From assembly GCA_021847575.1 (NCBI GenBank), contig JAJZQO010000024.1, positions 1 to 34,762 on the forward strand: a stretch of DNA of 34,762 nucleotides, in the 5' to 3' direction. This document shows positions 1 through 8,989 of the stretch, in pieces. A program made the position numbers and the translations under genes. Position 1 is the stretch's first letter, and each line of letters starts with the position of its first letter. The DNA is from Bacillota bacterium. GTDB lineage: Bacteria; Bacillota; Sulfobacillia; JAJZYS01; JAJYTV01. Below the pieces are notes generated by a model. It was not told where the DNA came from. It did no database searches and saw only the letters and a program-made list of their open reading frames with translations.

Positions 1-73
1 AGCCCGTCGAGGAGCTCCTGCGCCGCCGGCGCGATCGTGCCGGACGGCAGCTCCGGGAAGCCGAGTTCGACGA

Positions 74-83
<10 letters not shown>
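1..83 (-). CDS. glyS: glycyl-tRNA synthetase beta subunit, N-terminal fragment (cut by window edge)
   Basis: Only the first 27 or so codons are inside the window. The minus-strand reading from GTG at 83 gives an N-terminus of the form [13 protein letters not shown], matching the 'LLVEIGTEELP' start known for GlyS. GlyS is the beta subunit of the bacterial alpha2beta2 glycyl-tRNA synthetase; it carries the tRNA-binding and editing-like domains. A Shine-Dalgarno GGGGAGGG lies just upstream of the GTG. The start overlaps the end of glyQ by 10 bases, indicating translational coupling under the same T-box leader. Confidence 0.85.
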
Positions 84-958
<875 letters not shown>

Positions 959-975
959 TTCGCTCGCCTCCCGCC

Positions 976-1018
976 AAGAAGATAGGCGCCTCCCGTCCCT
1001 CAGGGACGGGAGGCGCCT
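976..1018 (-). terminator. intrinsic terminator of the T-box leader
   Basis: A near-perfect 16 bp stem (GGCGCCTCCCGTCCC with its complement, TGA loop) is followed on the minus strand by TATCTTCTT. It sits between the T-box sequence and the glyQ ribosome-binding site, as expected for the regulated terminator of a T-box leader. Confidence 0.85.
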
Positions 1019-1204
1019 CCCGCGGTTCCACCCTGCTTCCCCCATGCGGGGGCCACTCTTCGTTGGGGCTTTACTGGCGGCCGGTGGCCGCGTTCCTCCC
1101 CTGGCTTGCGGGCGCCCGAAAAGCCTCACGGCGGCCCGGCTTCCACCATCCCGGGCTCGCTTCGCGCCTTGCGGGGCTTCACTCTCCCGCGCATCGCCAT
1201 CCAC
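976..1204 (-). promoter_or_regulatory. T-box riboswitch leader of glyQS
   Basis: Read on the minus strand, the leader holds the near-invariant T-box sequence GGGTGGAACCGCG at 1033-1021, followed by a terminator hairpin (985-999 with 1003-1017). The T-box segment can pair upstream to form the competing antiterminator. Further upstream are Stem I-like elements: AGTGA (around 1178), an AG-bulge-type AGCGAG and a GGTGGAAGCC distal-loop-like block (around 1143-1160). A GGC at 1125-1123 in GTGAGGC is a candidate glycine specifier codon; this choice is tentative. Uncharged tRNA-Gly should stabilise antitermination and switch on glyQS. A TTGACT at 1238-1233 may be a -35, but I see no well-spaced -10. 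Confidence 0.88.
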
Positions 1205-1328
1205 AGTTTAAGGTGCCGTAGAGGCAGGGGGAAGTCAAGTTGCCGAAGGTGTCGAACCGCTCTGTCGCACGCTGGGCGCAGGCCCGCCCGAGGCTGTCGG
1301 TTTCAGTCGGCCGAGGCCGTGGGGAGCG

Positions 1329-2045
1329 TCAAAGGCCCATGACGCTCTCGGCGAACGCGACCGCTTTGAGTGGCCCTTCGAGGTGGCCCTGCCACGTCAG
1401 GTGCAGCAGCCTGCGCGCCTCGGCGCCACCCGGGCCCGGATCCTGGCCGGCCGCCGCGGCCCGCATCGCTTCGAGCGCCGCCCGGCTCGCCGCTACGCCC
1501 CCCATGTGGCCGCAGCGGCCGCAGGTGAAGCCGCCGAGCTCCACCTGATACTTCACAGGGGCCGCGAGTTCCCCCCCGCATCCGACGCAGCAAGAGAGCT
1601 CGAGACCCCAGCCATAGGCCAGAAGCAGGCCCAGTTCCCCCTGCAGCCAGGCCGCCGCGGGCTCTTCGGCCTCGTCGAGCAGCCGCAGGGCCTGCGCCAG
1701 CATCGCAAAGGGACGCAAGGCCTCCTCCTCGCCGCTCTGGATGTCGCAGATCTCGAGCAGCACCTGCGCGGCGGCCATCCTGGCGAGATCGTCGTGCAGC
1801 GTGCGGAAGGCCGCGATCTGCGACGCGCCAGTCACCACAGGCTGGAGGCCAGGCCGCTCATAGAGCGTCACCTGCGCAAGCGACGCGGGCTGCAGCATGC
1901 CCGCGAGGCGACTTTTCGCCTTGCGGGCGCCAGGCACGCGCGCGAGCGCGCGTCCCTCAGGCGTGAGCAGGCTGACGCGGCGATCGGTCTCGCGCAGGTC
2001 CTGCGAGCGCAAAACGATCGCCTGCGTCTCGCGATAGCCCGTCAT
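1329..2045 (-). CDS. recO: DNA repair protein RecO
   Basis: RecO helps load RecA on SSB-coated single-stranded DNA in the RecFOR recombination pathway. The 238 aa product starts with the typical MTGYRETQAIVLRSQDLRETDR block of the OB-fold domain (about 1-80). A C4 zinc finger follows at about Cys153, Cys156, Cys175 and Cys178. The length is normal for the family. The start ATG (2043-2045) overlaps the dgkA stop in an ATGA arrangement, so it is translationally coupled. In most Firmicutes era lies between dgkA and recO, but not here. Confidence 0.93.
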   Translation of the reverse strand: MTGYRETQAIVLRSQDLRETDRRVSLLTPEGRALARVPGARKAKSRLAGMLQPASLAQVTLYERPGLQPVVTGASQIAAFRTLHDDLARMAAAQVLLEICDIQSGEEEALRPFAMLAQALRLLDEAEEPAAAWLQGELGLLLAYGWGLELSCCVGCGGELAAPVKYQVELGGFTCGRCGHMGGVAASRAALEAMRAAAAGQDPGPGGAEARRLLHLTWQGHLEGPLKAVAFAESVMGL

Positions 2046-2497
2046 GAGCGGTCCACGGCCCGCCGCACCGGGGGCCGGAAGGTGAGGAACACGGCGAGAG
2101 CCAGCACCACCAGCCCGAGCGCGAGCGGCGCGCTCGCGAAAATGTGCTGGAGGCGACCCAGGCGCGGCCAGAGAACGACGAAGCCGACCGCCGCCGCGCC
2201 AGCCGCCGCGAGCAGCACGGCCCCGGCCGCGGCGTCCTTGGCCGCGGCCGCCAGGGGATGCATCCGCTGCCCTACCGTCAGGTCGACGGCGCGCTCGATG
2301 GCGGTGTTGACGAGCTCGATGGCGAGGACGAGTGCGATCGCGAGGATGAGGGCGGCCCACTCGATCCGCGGCAGGCCCTCCACCGCGGCTACGTAGAGCA
2401 CGGCCTCCGCCACCGCCAGATGGACGCGCAGGTTCGCCTCCGCGGCGAAGGTGAGCGCGATGCCGCGCACAGCGTAGCGAAAGGCGTCCGGTCGCAT
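2042..2497 (-). CDS. dgkA: undecaprenol kinase / diacylglycerol kinase family
   Basis: Small integral membrane kinase. In Bacillus-type Firmicutes this family phosphorylates undecaprenol to recycle the lipid carrier of peptidoglycan synthesis. The family signature ELVNTAIERAVDL (about 60-72) followed by AKDAAAGAVLL (about 85-95) is present, carrying the catalytic Glu and metal-binding residues. Three or four hydrophobic segments are visible (about 27-42, 47-67, 89-110, 122-140). The last one is an extension past the usual length of about 120-130 residues (here 151). The ATG overlaps the ybeY stop by one base (TGATG). Confidence 0.9.
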   Translation of the reverse strand: MRPDAFRYAVRGIALTFAAEANLRVHLAVAEAVLYVAAVEGLPRIEWAALILAIALVLAIELVNTAIERAVDLTVGQRMHPLAAAAKDAAAGAVLLAAAGAAAVGFVVLWPRLGRLQHIFASAPLALGLVVLALAVFLTFRPPVRRAVDRS

Positions 2498-2970
2498 CAG
2501 CGCGCGATGCCCAGCGCGGCGAGCACGTCCTCCTGCAGGCGCTGCATCTCCTGGTCCTCTTCAGGCGTCATATGGTCGTAGCCCAGGAGGTGGAGCGTGC
2601 CGTGGACCACGAGAAAGCTCATCTCGCGCAGCAGGCTGTGCCCGTACTCCCCGGCCTGCTGCCTGGCCCTGGGCGCCGAGACGACGATATCGCCGAGCAG
2701 GCAGGGCTCCTTGGGCCGCTCCTCCTCGAGCGGAAAGCTGAGAACGTCGGTCGTGCGGTCGACGTTGCGGTAGCGCAGGTTGAGCTCGTGCATCTCGCGG
2801 TCGTCGACAATGCTGAGGGACACCTCGGATCCCGCAAGTCCCTGGCGCTCGAGACATGTCTCGATGGACAACTCCATCGCGCGCATGACGGAACTGTCGA
2901 GAGCCACCTCGTCCTGACGCACCTCGATCTCCACCAAGCGGTCGCGCGCCCCGGGGGGCGCTCCCTCCAA
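2497..2970 (-). CDS. ybeY: endoribonuclease / rRNA maturation factor YbeY
   Basis: Zinc-dependent endoribonuclease involved in 16S rRNA 3' maturation and ribosome quality control. The three-histidine metal site HGTLHLLGYDH lies at about residues 123-133 of 157, and the upstream RTTDVLSFPL and GDIVVS blocks match the family. The start is uncertain. The longest form uses TTG at 2970. Comparison with the family (first strand VEIEV) favours GTG at 2934 or TTG at 2937. A GGAGGGAG followed by a GCGCCCC/GGGGCGC hairpin lies between the two options. It is packed between pgpH and dgkA in one operon. Confidence 0.92.
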   Translation of the reverse strand: MEGAPPGARDRLVEIEVRQDEVALDSSVMRAMELSIETCLERQGLAGSEVSLSIVDDREMHELNLRYRNVDRTTDVLSFPLEEERPKEPCLLGDIVVSAPRARQQAGEYGHSLLREMSFLVVHGTLHLLGYDHMTPEEDQEMQRLQEDVLAALGIAR

Positions 2971-2972
2971 TC

Positions 2973-5048
2973 CTAGCCGCGCCGGCGCAGGAGCTCTTCG
3001 AGTCCCTCCGTCTGATACTCGACACGCGTGTGGTGCACGGCGCTCAGCACCCGCACGAACGCCTTGCCGATCATCTCGAGGTCCCTGAGGGTCAAGTCGG
3101 TCTCGTCCAGCTGCCCCTCGTGCAGGCGCTCCTGGATGAGCCGCCTGACGGTCGCCTCGATCCCGCTCGTCGTGCGGCCGCGCATGGCGCGCACCGCCGC
3201 CTCGCAGGTGTCCGCGAGCATCAGCACGCCGGTTTCACGGCTTTGCGGCTTCGGCCCCGGATAGCGGAAGTCCTCCTCGCGCGGCGGGTTTTCGGGATGC
3301 AGGTCCTTCGCCTTGCGATAGAAGTACTGGACCAGCGTCGTGCCGTGGTGTTCGGCGATGAAGCGCCAGAGGTCCCGCGGCAGCCGGTACTCCTGCGCCA
3401 GTTCGAGCCCTTCCTTGACATGCGACGTGATCACCAGGGTGGAGAGCATTGGCGACAGCTTGTCGTGCGGGTTCTCCATGTCCGTCTGGTTGTCGATGAA
3501 GAAGTAGGGCCGGCGCATCTTGCCGATGTCGTGGTAGAAGGCGCCGACGCGGCCGAGCAGGCTCTGCGCGCCGATCGCGTCGCAGCCGGCCCCCGCCAGG
3601 TTCGAGACGATCAGCGAGTGGTAGTACGTGCCGGGGGCCTCGAGCAGCAACCGGCGCAGGAGCGGCTGGCTCGGCGAGGAGAGCTCGAGCAGCCTGAGGC
3701 TCGTCAGGACACCGAAGGCGTTCTCGAGCAGCGGCGCCGTGGCGAGCGGCGCCCCGATCGAGATGAGGCTCCCCACGAGAAGCCAGCCGATCGCGGGCCA
3801 GAATGTGGGGTCGGGCGCGAAGGGAGCGCCCAGCAGTTCCAGCGTGCCGAGCGCCAGCACGCCGCTCAAGGCGACGACACCGCCGGCGCGCAGGAGCTGG
3901 TTGCGGTCCGCGAGGCGCTGGACGACGAGGGCGCCGACGAAGGTCTCGAGCGCCAGCACGACCGTGACGCGGGGATCCACGCCGAAGGCGGCCTGCAGCA
4001 CGAGCCCCGTGACGAGGCCGATGCCGAGTCCGACGCGCGCGTCGAAGAGCATCGCGCCGAGCACCGCCACGGCGGCGAGCGGCACGAGGTAGGGTGAGAC
4101 CACGAGGGCGAGCCGCGCCAGACCGAGCTCTCCCACGATCAGGACGATGATGAGTCCGAGGTTCGCCTCGTCCCGCATCAGGCCGGGGAAGAAGCGCTGC
4201 AGGTAGCCGAGCAGCACGAGAAGCGACGCCGCCGCCAGGAGTACGGCGCCGGCCACGGCGGGCCAGTTCTGCTGGCCGTTGAGCAGGCCGTACTGGCGCA
4301 GGACGACGATGTCCTCCCTGGTGACGCGCGCGCCGCGCTGCACGATGAGCTGGCCCTGCTCGATGACGGGCTGCGGCACCGCGGCGACGGCGCGGCTGCG
4401 CGCGAGCTCCGTCTCGGAGGCGCTCACACGCATGTTCGGCGTGGCGGCCTCGCGCTCGACCGCCGTCAGGAAGTAGGTCTCTGAGGCCTGCGTGAGGCCG
4501 AGTGACTCGACGGCGAGCGACAGCGCGTCGCGCTCCGCCCCGATCTGCGATGGCTGATAGTTCGCCTGCTGCAGGACGCGCGACGCGACAGCCCCGGCCA
4601 GGTGCTGCAGGTTGCCGAGTTCTGCCGGGCTCAGGGCGAGGATGTGCACGATGTCGGCCTGCGGCAGGGCAATTCCCACCTGATCCGTCCAGGCGGCCTG
4701 CGCGGCGGCAGGCGCCGTGTTCTTGGCCAGGCTCCCCTCGAGGGCGGTCACGGTGCCGAATACGCTGGAGATGTGGTTCTCCATGTTCGGCAGGGCCTTC
4801 TGGTCGGTGACGTAGACCGGCTGCACCGAGCGCAAGGCCTGGTCCTTGAGCTGCTGGTAGAGCGGCTGGTTCAGCTCGCGGCGCGGCGCGTAGACGTCGC
4901 GCGGAGCGACCTCCCCCGCGCGCAGCGAAACCTGGCCGGTGAAGAGTCCGCTGAGGAGGAGGAGCGTGATGGCGACGAAGCCGCCCAGGACCCATCCGAG
5001 CCTGCGGTGTCCCACCGCGTGGTACCAGAGGGTCAGACGGCGGACCAT
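2973..5048 (-). CDS. pgpH: 7TM-HD cyclic-di-AMP phosphodiesterase PgpH (YqfF)
   Basis: Membrane phosphodiesterase that degrades the second messenger c-di-AMP in Firmicutes. The 691 aa layout is: an N-terminal membrane anchor (about 19-38), a large extracytoplasmic region (about 45-265), seven closely spaced membrane segments (about 270-460), then a cytoplasmic HD domain. The HD domain shows YHSL, FYHDIGKMRRP and AEHHGT, with D-containing ADTCEAAVRA later, so the metal-binding residues look intact. It lies between phoH and ybeY, the conserved Firmicutes position. Confidence 0.93.
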   Translation of the reverse strand: MVRRLTLWYHAVGHRRLGWVLGGFVAITLLLLSGLFTGQVSLRAGEVAPRDVYAPRRELNQPLYQQLKDQALRSVQPVYVTDQKALPNMENHISSVFGTVTALEGSLAKNTAPAAAQAAWTDQVGIALPQADIVHILALSPAELGNLQHLAGAVASRVLQQANYQPSQIGAERDALSLAVESLGLTQASETYFLTAVEREAATPNMRVSASETELARSRAVAAVPQPVIEQGQLIVQRGARVTREDIVVLRQYGLLNGQQNWPAVAGAVLLAAASLLVLLGYLQRFFPGLMRDEANLGLIIVLIVGELGLARLALVVSPYLVPLAAVAVLGAMLFDARVGLGIGLVTGLVLQAAFGVDPRVTVVLALETFVGALVVQRLADRNQLLRAGGVVALSGVLALGTLELLGAPFAPDPTFWPAIGWLLVGSLISIGAPLATAPLLENAFGVLTSLRLLELSSPSQPLLRRLLLEAPGTYYHSLIVSNLAGAGCDAIGAQSLLGRVGAFYHDIGKMRRPYFFIDNQTDMENPHDKLSPMLSTLVITSHVKEGLELAQEYRLPRDLWRFIAEHHGTTLVQYFYRKAKDLHPENPPREEDFRYPGPKPQSRETGVLMLADTCEAAVRAMRGRTTSGIEATVRRLIQERLHEGQLDETDLTLRDLEMIGKAFVRVLSAVHHTRVEYQTEGLEELLRRRG

Positions 5049-5064
5049 GCGTTCATCTCCTGCC

Positions 5065-6017
<953 letters not shown>

Positions 6018-6021
<4 letters not shown>

Positions 6022-7139
6022 TCTTGGGTTCTGCCCCCTGCCTTGGCGTGCGCGATGTCGGTCTCGGCCTCGACGGACACCACCGCCTGGAGGTTGCCGC
6101 CGACCCGTCGCACCTGCGTACGGAGCGCCAGGAGCTTTGCTCCCGGCATGCTGCGCTTCACCGTTGCTAGAGCCAGGGAGGTCGCACGCAGTTCGACATA
6201 TGTAGCGCTTCGCACGACCTTGAGCGTACGCAGTTCGACATATGTATAGCGGCCCACTTCGACGGAGCCGAGGGGAATCCTCCAGATGGTGGCCGTGCGG
6301 CGGGCCTGGCCAAACGGTTTGGTGGAGCCTTGTGGCGTCCATTGTCGCCCCATGGGCAGCGAGATATACCAGCGCGTCGCCCGCCGGCCCGTCGCATAGC
6401 TGCGGCGCGAGCGCACGGGGAAGGTGTAGTGGTAGCTGCGCCACACCCTGGCGAACACCTCGCCGCGGCTGGACCCCCCGCGCGGCGCGACGAGCGGCTC
6501 GCCCCGCACCACCGTGTCGCCGGACTTGACGAGAGGCAGGCCCTGCAGCACGACGACGCGCGTCACGTAGCCGCGCTCTGCGGCGAACAGCGCGCCTCGC
6601 GCTGCCGGCGGCTCAGGCTTGGCCGGCCGCCAGTCGGGAGCGGCGTAGATCACCGCGCGCACGCCGTCGACGCGCACCGCCGCGAAGATCAGGCCTGGCA
6701 CCTGGAGTGGGATCTGCTGGCCGATGCGGTAGGGGTCGAGCGCCGCGCGCAGGGCCCCTTGGCGCAAGCCGAGCCGATGCGCGGCGGCGAGGATCCGCGC
6801 CTTCGGGATGCCGTTCGGGCCGACAACCGCGACCTGCCAGATGTGGCCCGCTGCGAAGGCGTAGAGCAGGAGGGCCAGGGCGGGCCAGACGAGGCGCCAT
6901 GGCCGCCGGCGCAGGGCGCGCAGCATGAGCGGCCAGCCGCCGTGTCCCAGCACGGCGAGCCGCCCTTGGCCGGCGAGCGCCCGCCGCAGCGCCATGAGAT
7001 CGCCGATCGGCACATCGAGCTCGATCTGGCCATGCCGCTGCACGATGCGGCGAACACGCGCACCGCTCTCGGCGATGGCCCGCCAGAGCCGCCCGCCTTC
7101 GCCGCGGTAGGCGAGCCGCAGCCAGATGCCCTCAGCCAC
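6018..7139 (-). CDS. yqfD: sporulation protein YqfD
   Basis: YqfD family protein of endospore formers, produced in the mother cell under SigE in Bacillus; its molecular role is not settled. The N-terminal cytoplasmic region is followed by one clear membrane segment (about 80-101, WPALALLLYAFAAGHIW), then an extracytoplasmic domain with RGYVTRVVVLQGLPLVKSGDTVVRGEPL. The GTG at 7137-7139 gives 373 aa (MAEGIWLRLAYRG), overlaps yqfC by eight bases and has GAGGG upstream. Near the C-terminus the residues TYVELR occur twice, 14 residues apart, encoded by identical 19-base copies (see the repeat entry). Confidence 0.88.
6186..6246. repeat. 19-bp direct repeat inside yqfD, 42-bp period
   Basis: ACGCAGTTCGACATATGTA occurs exactly at 6186-6204 and again at 6228-6246. 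The 42-base offset equals 14 codons, so the repeat is in frame within yqfD (TYVELR twice). Each copy holds the AT-rich palindrome ACATATGT, unusual in this GC-rich DNA. The bases between and around the copies are not conserved, so this is not a simple tandem duplication of the full 42 bases. Confidence 0.9.
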
Positions 7140-7401
7140 TTTGGTAGCGCATGCCCTCGATGCGCCCCGTGACGAGGATGGCGTCACGATCGACCGCCCC
7201 GACGGTCAGTTCCTTGCCCCAAATCTCAAGCGGTCCGATGCGGGTCGCCACGACGGCGACGCCGTCCTTGAAGGAGCGCACCCCGAGATGATTCTCGACC
7301 AGCACCTGCAGGTTGCCGATGCAGCGCAGCTGCGGCAGATCGAGACTGGCCGTCTCGGGCAAGTCAAGCCAGCGTCCCAGGCCGAGACGCAGGTCGGCCA
7401 C
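7132..7401 (-). CDS. yqfC: sporulation protein YqfC
   Basis: Small conserved protein of spore-formers, always directly upstream of yqfD. The sequence LGRWLDLPETASLDLPQLRCIGNLQVLVENH matches the YqfC/YabP-like family start, and the product is 89 aa (family about 90-100). I choose GTG at 7399-7401, which has a GGGGGG ribosome-binding site eight bases upstream. A GTG at 7422 would overlap that site. First gene of the yqfC-recO operon. No convincing SigE promoter could be assigned by eye, although this gene is SigE-dependent in Bacillus. Confidence 0.85.
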   Translation of the reverse strand: MADLRLGLGRWLDLPETASLDLPQLRCIGNLQVLVENHLGVRSFKDGVAVVATRIGPLEIWGKELTVGAVDRDAILVTGRIEGMRYQSG

Positions 7402-7453
7402 CGCAGAGGCCCCCCTTGCCACCGTCTCGCATGCAGGCTATGCCGGGTCCGCT

Positions 7454-7472
7454 CCCGCCATGTCCTGGCGGG
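7454..7472. repeat. inverted repeat between divergent yqfC and DUF5069 gene
   Basis: CCCGCCA and TGGCGGG (7454-7460 and 7466-7472) form perfect 7-bp arms around a 5-base spacer, in the divergent intergenic region. No T-tract follows on either strand, so it is more operator-like than terminator-like. Function unknown. Confidence 0.5.
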
Positions 7473-7539
7473 AAGCCGGGGCGAAGCCCTAGAATAGGCA
7501 GCAGTGGCCAAGCCATGACGCATCGAGGGGGAAGAAGAC

Positions 7540-7983
7540 ATGCGCAAGATCCCGCCGATCGCCTCCGTCGCCGCAAAGGGCCCGCTCGGAATCGTCCAGT
7601 TGCCGCGCCTTTGGAGCAAGGTGCTGCTCGATCAGAAGGGCCTCCTGCCGGAGGGTTACTACCCCTGCGGCCAGGGCTTCGACCGCGTGGTGCTGGAGGG
7701 CCTCGGCCTCGATCGCGAGGAGGTGCTGGCCTACCTCACCGGCGAGATGCCCACCTACGCCCAGTTCGAGGCGTGGGTCGTCGCGAAGTGCGGCGGCCAG
7801 GTGCCGCAGGAGAAGATCGACAAGGTGAACGACTACATCCTCGGCCGCGAGTTCCCCGAGGATCGCTCGGCCGCCATCCTGGAGCGCTGCGGCTACCCTG
7901 CCGACACGGCCATCCGCCACGGCGCGGTGCTGAACCAGCTCGACGACTGGGACGAGTTCCACCGCTACCTGACCGGCGCGTGA
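7540..7983 (+). CDS. DUF5069 domain-containing protein
   Basis: A 147 aa soluble protein. Blocks such as LPRLWSKVLLDQKGLLPEGY and GLGLDREEVLAYL, with a central YAQFEAWV, resemble DUF5069 proteins, whose function is unknown. There is no signal peptide or membrane segment. The ATG at 7540 has GAGGGGG eight bases upstream. It starts a short plus-strand pair with the pentapeptide-repeat gene (20 bp apart), opposite to the surrounding minus-strand operons. Family assignment is from memory of conserved blocks and is moderately sure. Confidence 0.7.
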   Translation: MRKIPPIASVAAKGPLGIVQLPRLWSKVLLDQKGLLPEGYYPCGQGFDRVVLEGLGLDREEVLAYLTGEMPTYAQFEAWVVAKCGGQVPQEKIDKVNDYILGREFPEDRSAAILERCGYPADTAIRHGAVLNQLDDWDEFHRYLTGA

Positions 7984-8002
7984 AAGGCGCGGTGCGGGCC
8001 GC

Positions 8003-8611
8003 ATGACGTCGAGGCAGGGCGAGGCGTTCCGTGACAGGGCGTTCGGCGAAAGCGATCTCGCGGAGCTGGAACTGAAGGACTGCCGCTTCGAGCGCTGCGA
8101 CTTCACCGATGTGCGCTTTCGCGACGTTGTGCTTGAGCGGTGCACCTTCAGCGACTGCCGCTTCGCCGGCGCCGACCTGGGCGGTCTCGCCGCCCACGCC
8201 TGCTCGTTCCTCACCTGCGACTTCCGCGGTGCGATCGCGATGCTCGGCGGCCTGCTCGACGATTGCCGCATGACCGGCAGCAGCTTCACCGAGGCGAGGA
8301 TTCCCGGACTGCGCATCCTGGGCGGCGACTGGTCGCTCGTCAACCTGCGCGGCCTGGACCTGCGCGGGCGGCGGCTCGCCGGCCTGCGCCTGCGGGAGGC
8401 GGATCTCTCCGCTTGCAACCTCGAGCGGGCAGACCTGCACGGCGCGGATCTGCGCCAGGCCATGCTCGCCGGCGCGCATCTGCGCGGCGCCGACCTGCGC
8501 GGGGCCGAGCTCGGCGGCACCGACCTCGGCCACCTGGACCTCACGGGCGTCAGGCTGGACGCCGAAGGCGCCCTGGCGGTCGCCCGCTCCCTGGGAGCCA
8601 TCCTGGACTAA
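8003..8611 (+). CDS. pentapeptide-repeat protein
   Basis: The 202 aa product has A(D/N)LXX-type pentapeptide repeats along most of its length: FRDRAF/SDLAEL near the N-terminus, then CRFERCDFTD, CRFAGADLGG, and the clearest run LREADLSACNLERADLHGADLRQAMLAG at about 131-158. Such repeats fold into a right-handed quadrilateral beta-helix. Some members mimic DNA and protect gyrase (Qnr-like), but most have no known function, and nothing here specifies one. The N-terminal half is Cys/Phe-rich like Qnr proteins. The ATG follows the DUF5069 stop by 20 bases, so the two are probably cotranscribed. Confidence 0.85.
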   Translation: MTSRQGEAFRDRAFGESDLAELELKDCRFERCDFTDVRFRDVVLERCTFSDCRFAGADLGGLAAHACSFLTCDFRGAIAMLGGLLDDCRMTGSSFTEARIPGLRILGGDWSLVNLRGLDLRGRRLAGLRLREADLSACNLERADLHGADLRQAMLAGAHLRGADLRGAELGGTDLGHLDLTGVRLDAEGALAVARSLGAILD

Positions 8612-8635
8612 CCGCGAGGCGTTCCGCGATCCGCC

Positions 8636-8971
8636 TCAAGACCTGATCGCCGAGACGATCTCCTGCACGAAGTGCCAGGTCGCCTTGCCGCCGTCGCGGG
8701 AGTCGATCAGTCCCCAGATCTCTTCGAGAAAGTCCTCGCGATCGCCCGCGGCAGATCTCCACCGCCTGAAGCGTCAGGCCGAGGCGGGCGAGCGGCACGC
8801 TCAGCTGGCCCGTGCCCAGCCGATCTCGAGCGCCCGGCTTTCGGCCGTGAGCCCACCCGCGTTTGCGACGCCCCGCACCACCTCGTCCGGGTAGCCCGGC
8901 CGGTAGCGCTCGCAAAGCGCAGCGACCGTGTCGAAGGCCTCCCGCCGGCGCCGCGGATCACGGTCCGCCAA
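8636..8971 (-). pseudogene. decayed class I SAM-dependent methyltransferase
   Basis: From TTG at 8971 (GGAGG upstream) the frame reads LADRDPRRRREAFDTVAALC, then ERYRPGYPDEVV and ALEIG, the N-terminus of a class I methyltransferase. At the SAM-binding glycine motif the frame breaks. GGCTGGGCACGG lacks one base compared with the expected GGCTGCGGCACGG, and the original frame stops at 8801-8803. In the shifted frame GTGQLSVPLARLGLTLQAVE continues motif I. The typical C-terminal block FLEEIWGLIDSRDGGKATWHF then follows almost at once, ending in TGA at 8636-8638. The middle of the enzyme (over 100 codons) is therefore missing. A frameshift plus an internal deletion makes this a pseudogene. Confidence 0.75.
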
Positions 8972-8989
8972 GGATCGTCCTCCTCTGCC

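Noticed and set aside
3030-4097. Plus-strand frame of 355 codons opposite pgpH
   Set aside because: Shadow ORF; pgpH on the minus strand has clear HD and membrane motifs.
6022-6444. Upstream extension of the phoH frame through yqfD
   Set aside because: The extension has no PhoH similarity and would overlap yqfD by over 400 bases. TTG at 6021 gives the normal length and stop/start coupling.
7399-7472. Possible SigE promoter for yqfC (GCATAG-like -10)
   Set aside because: The -10 and -35 matches to the Bacillus SigE consensus are too weak to call by eye, although the gene is SigE-controlled in Bacillus.
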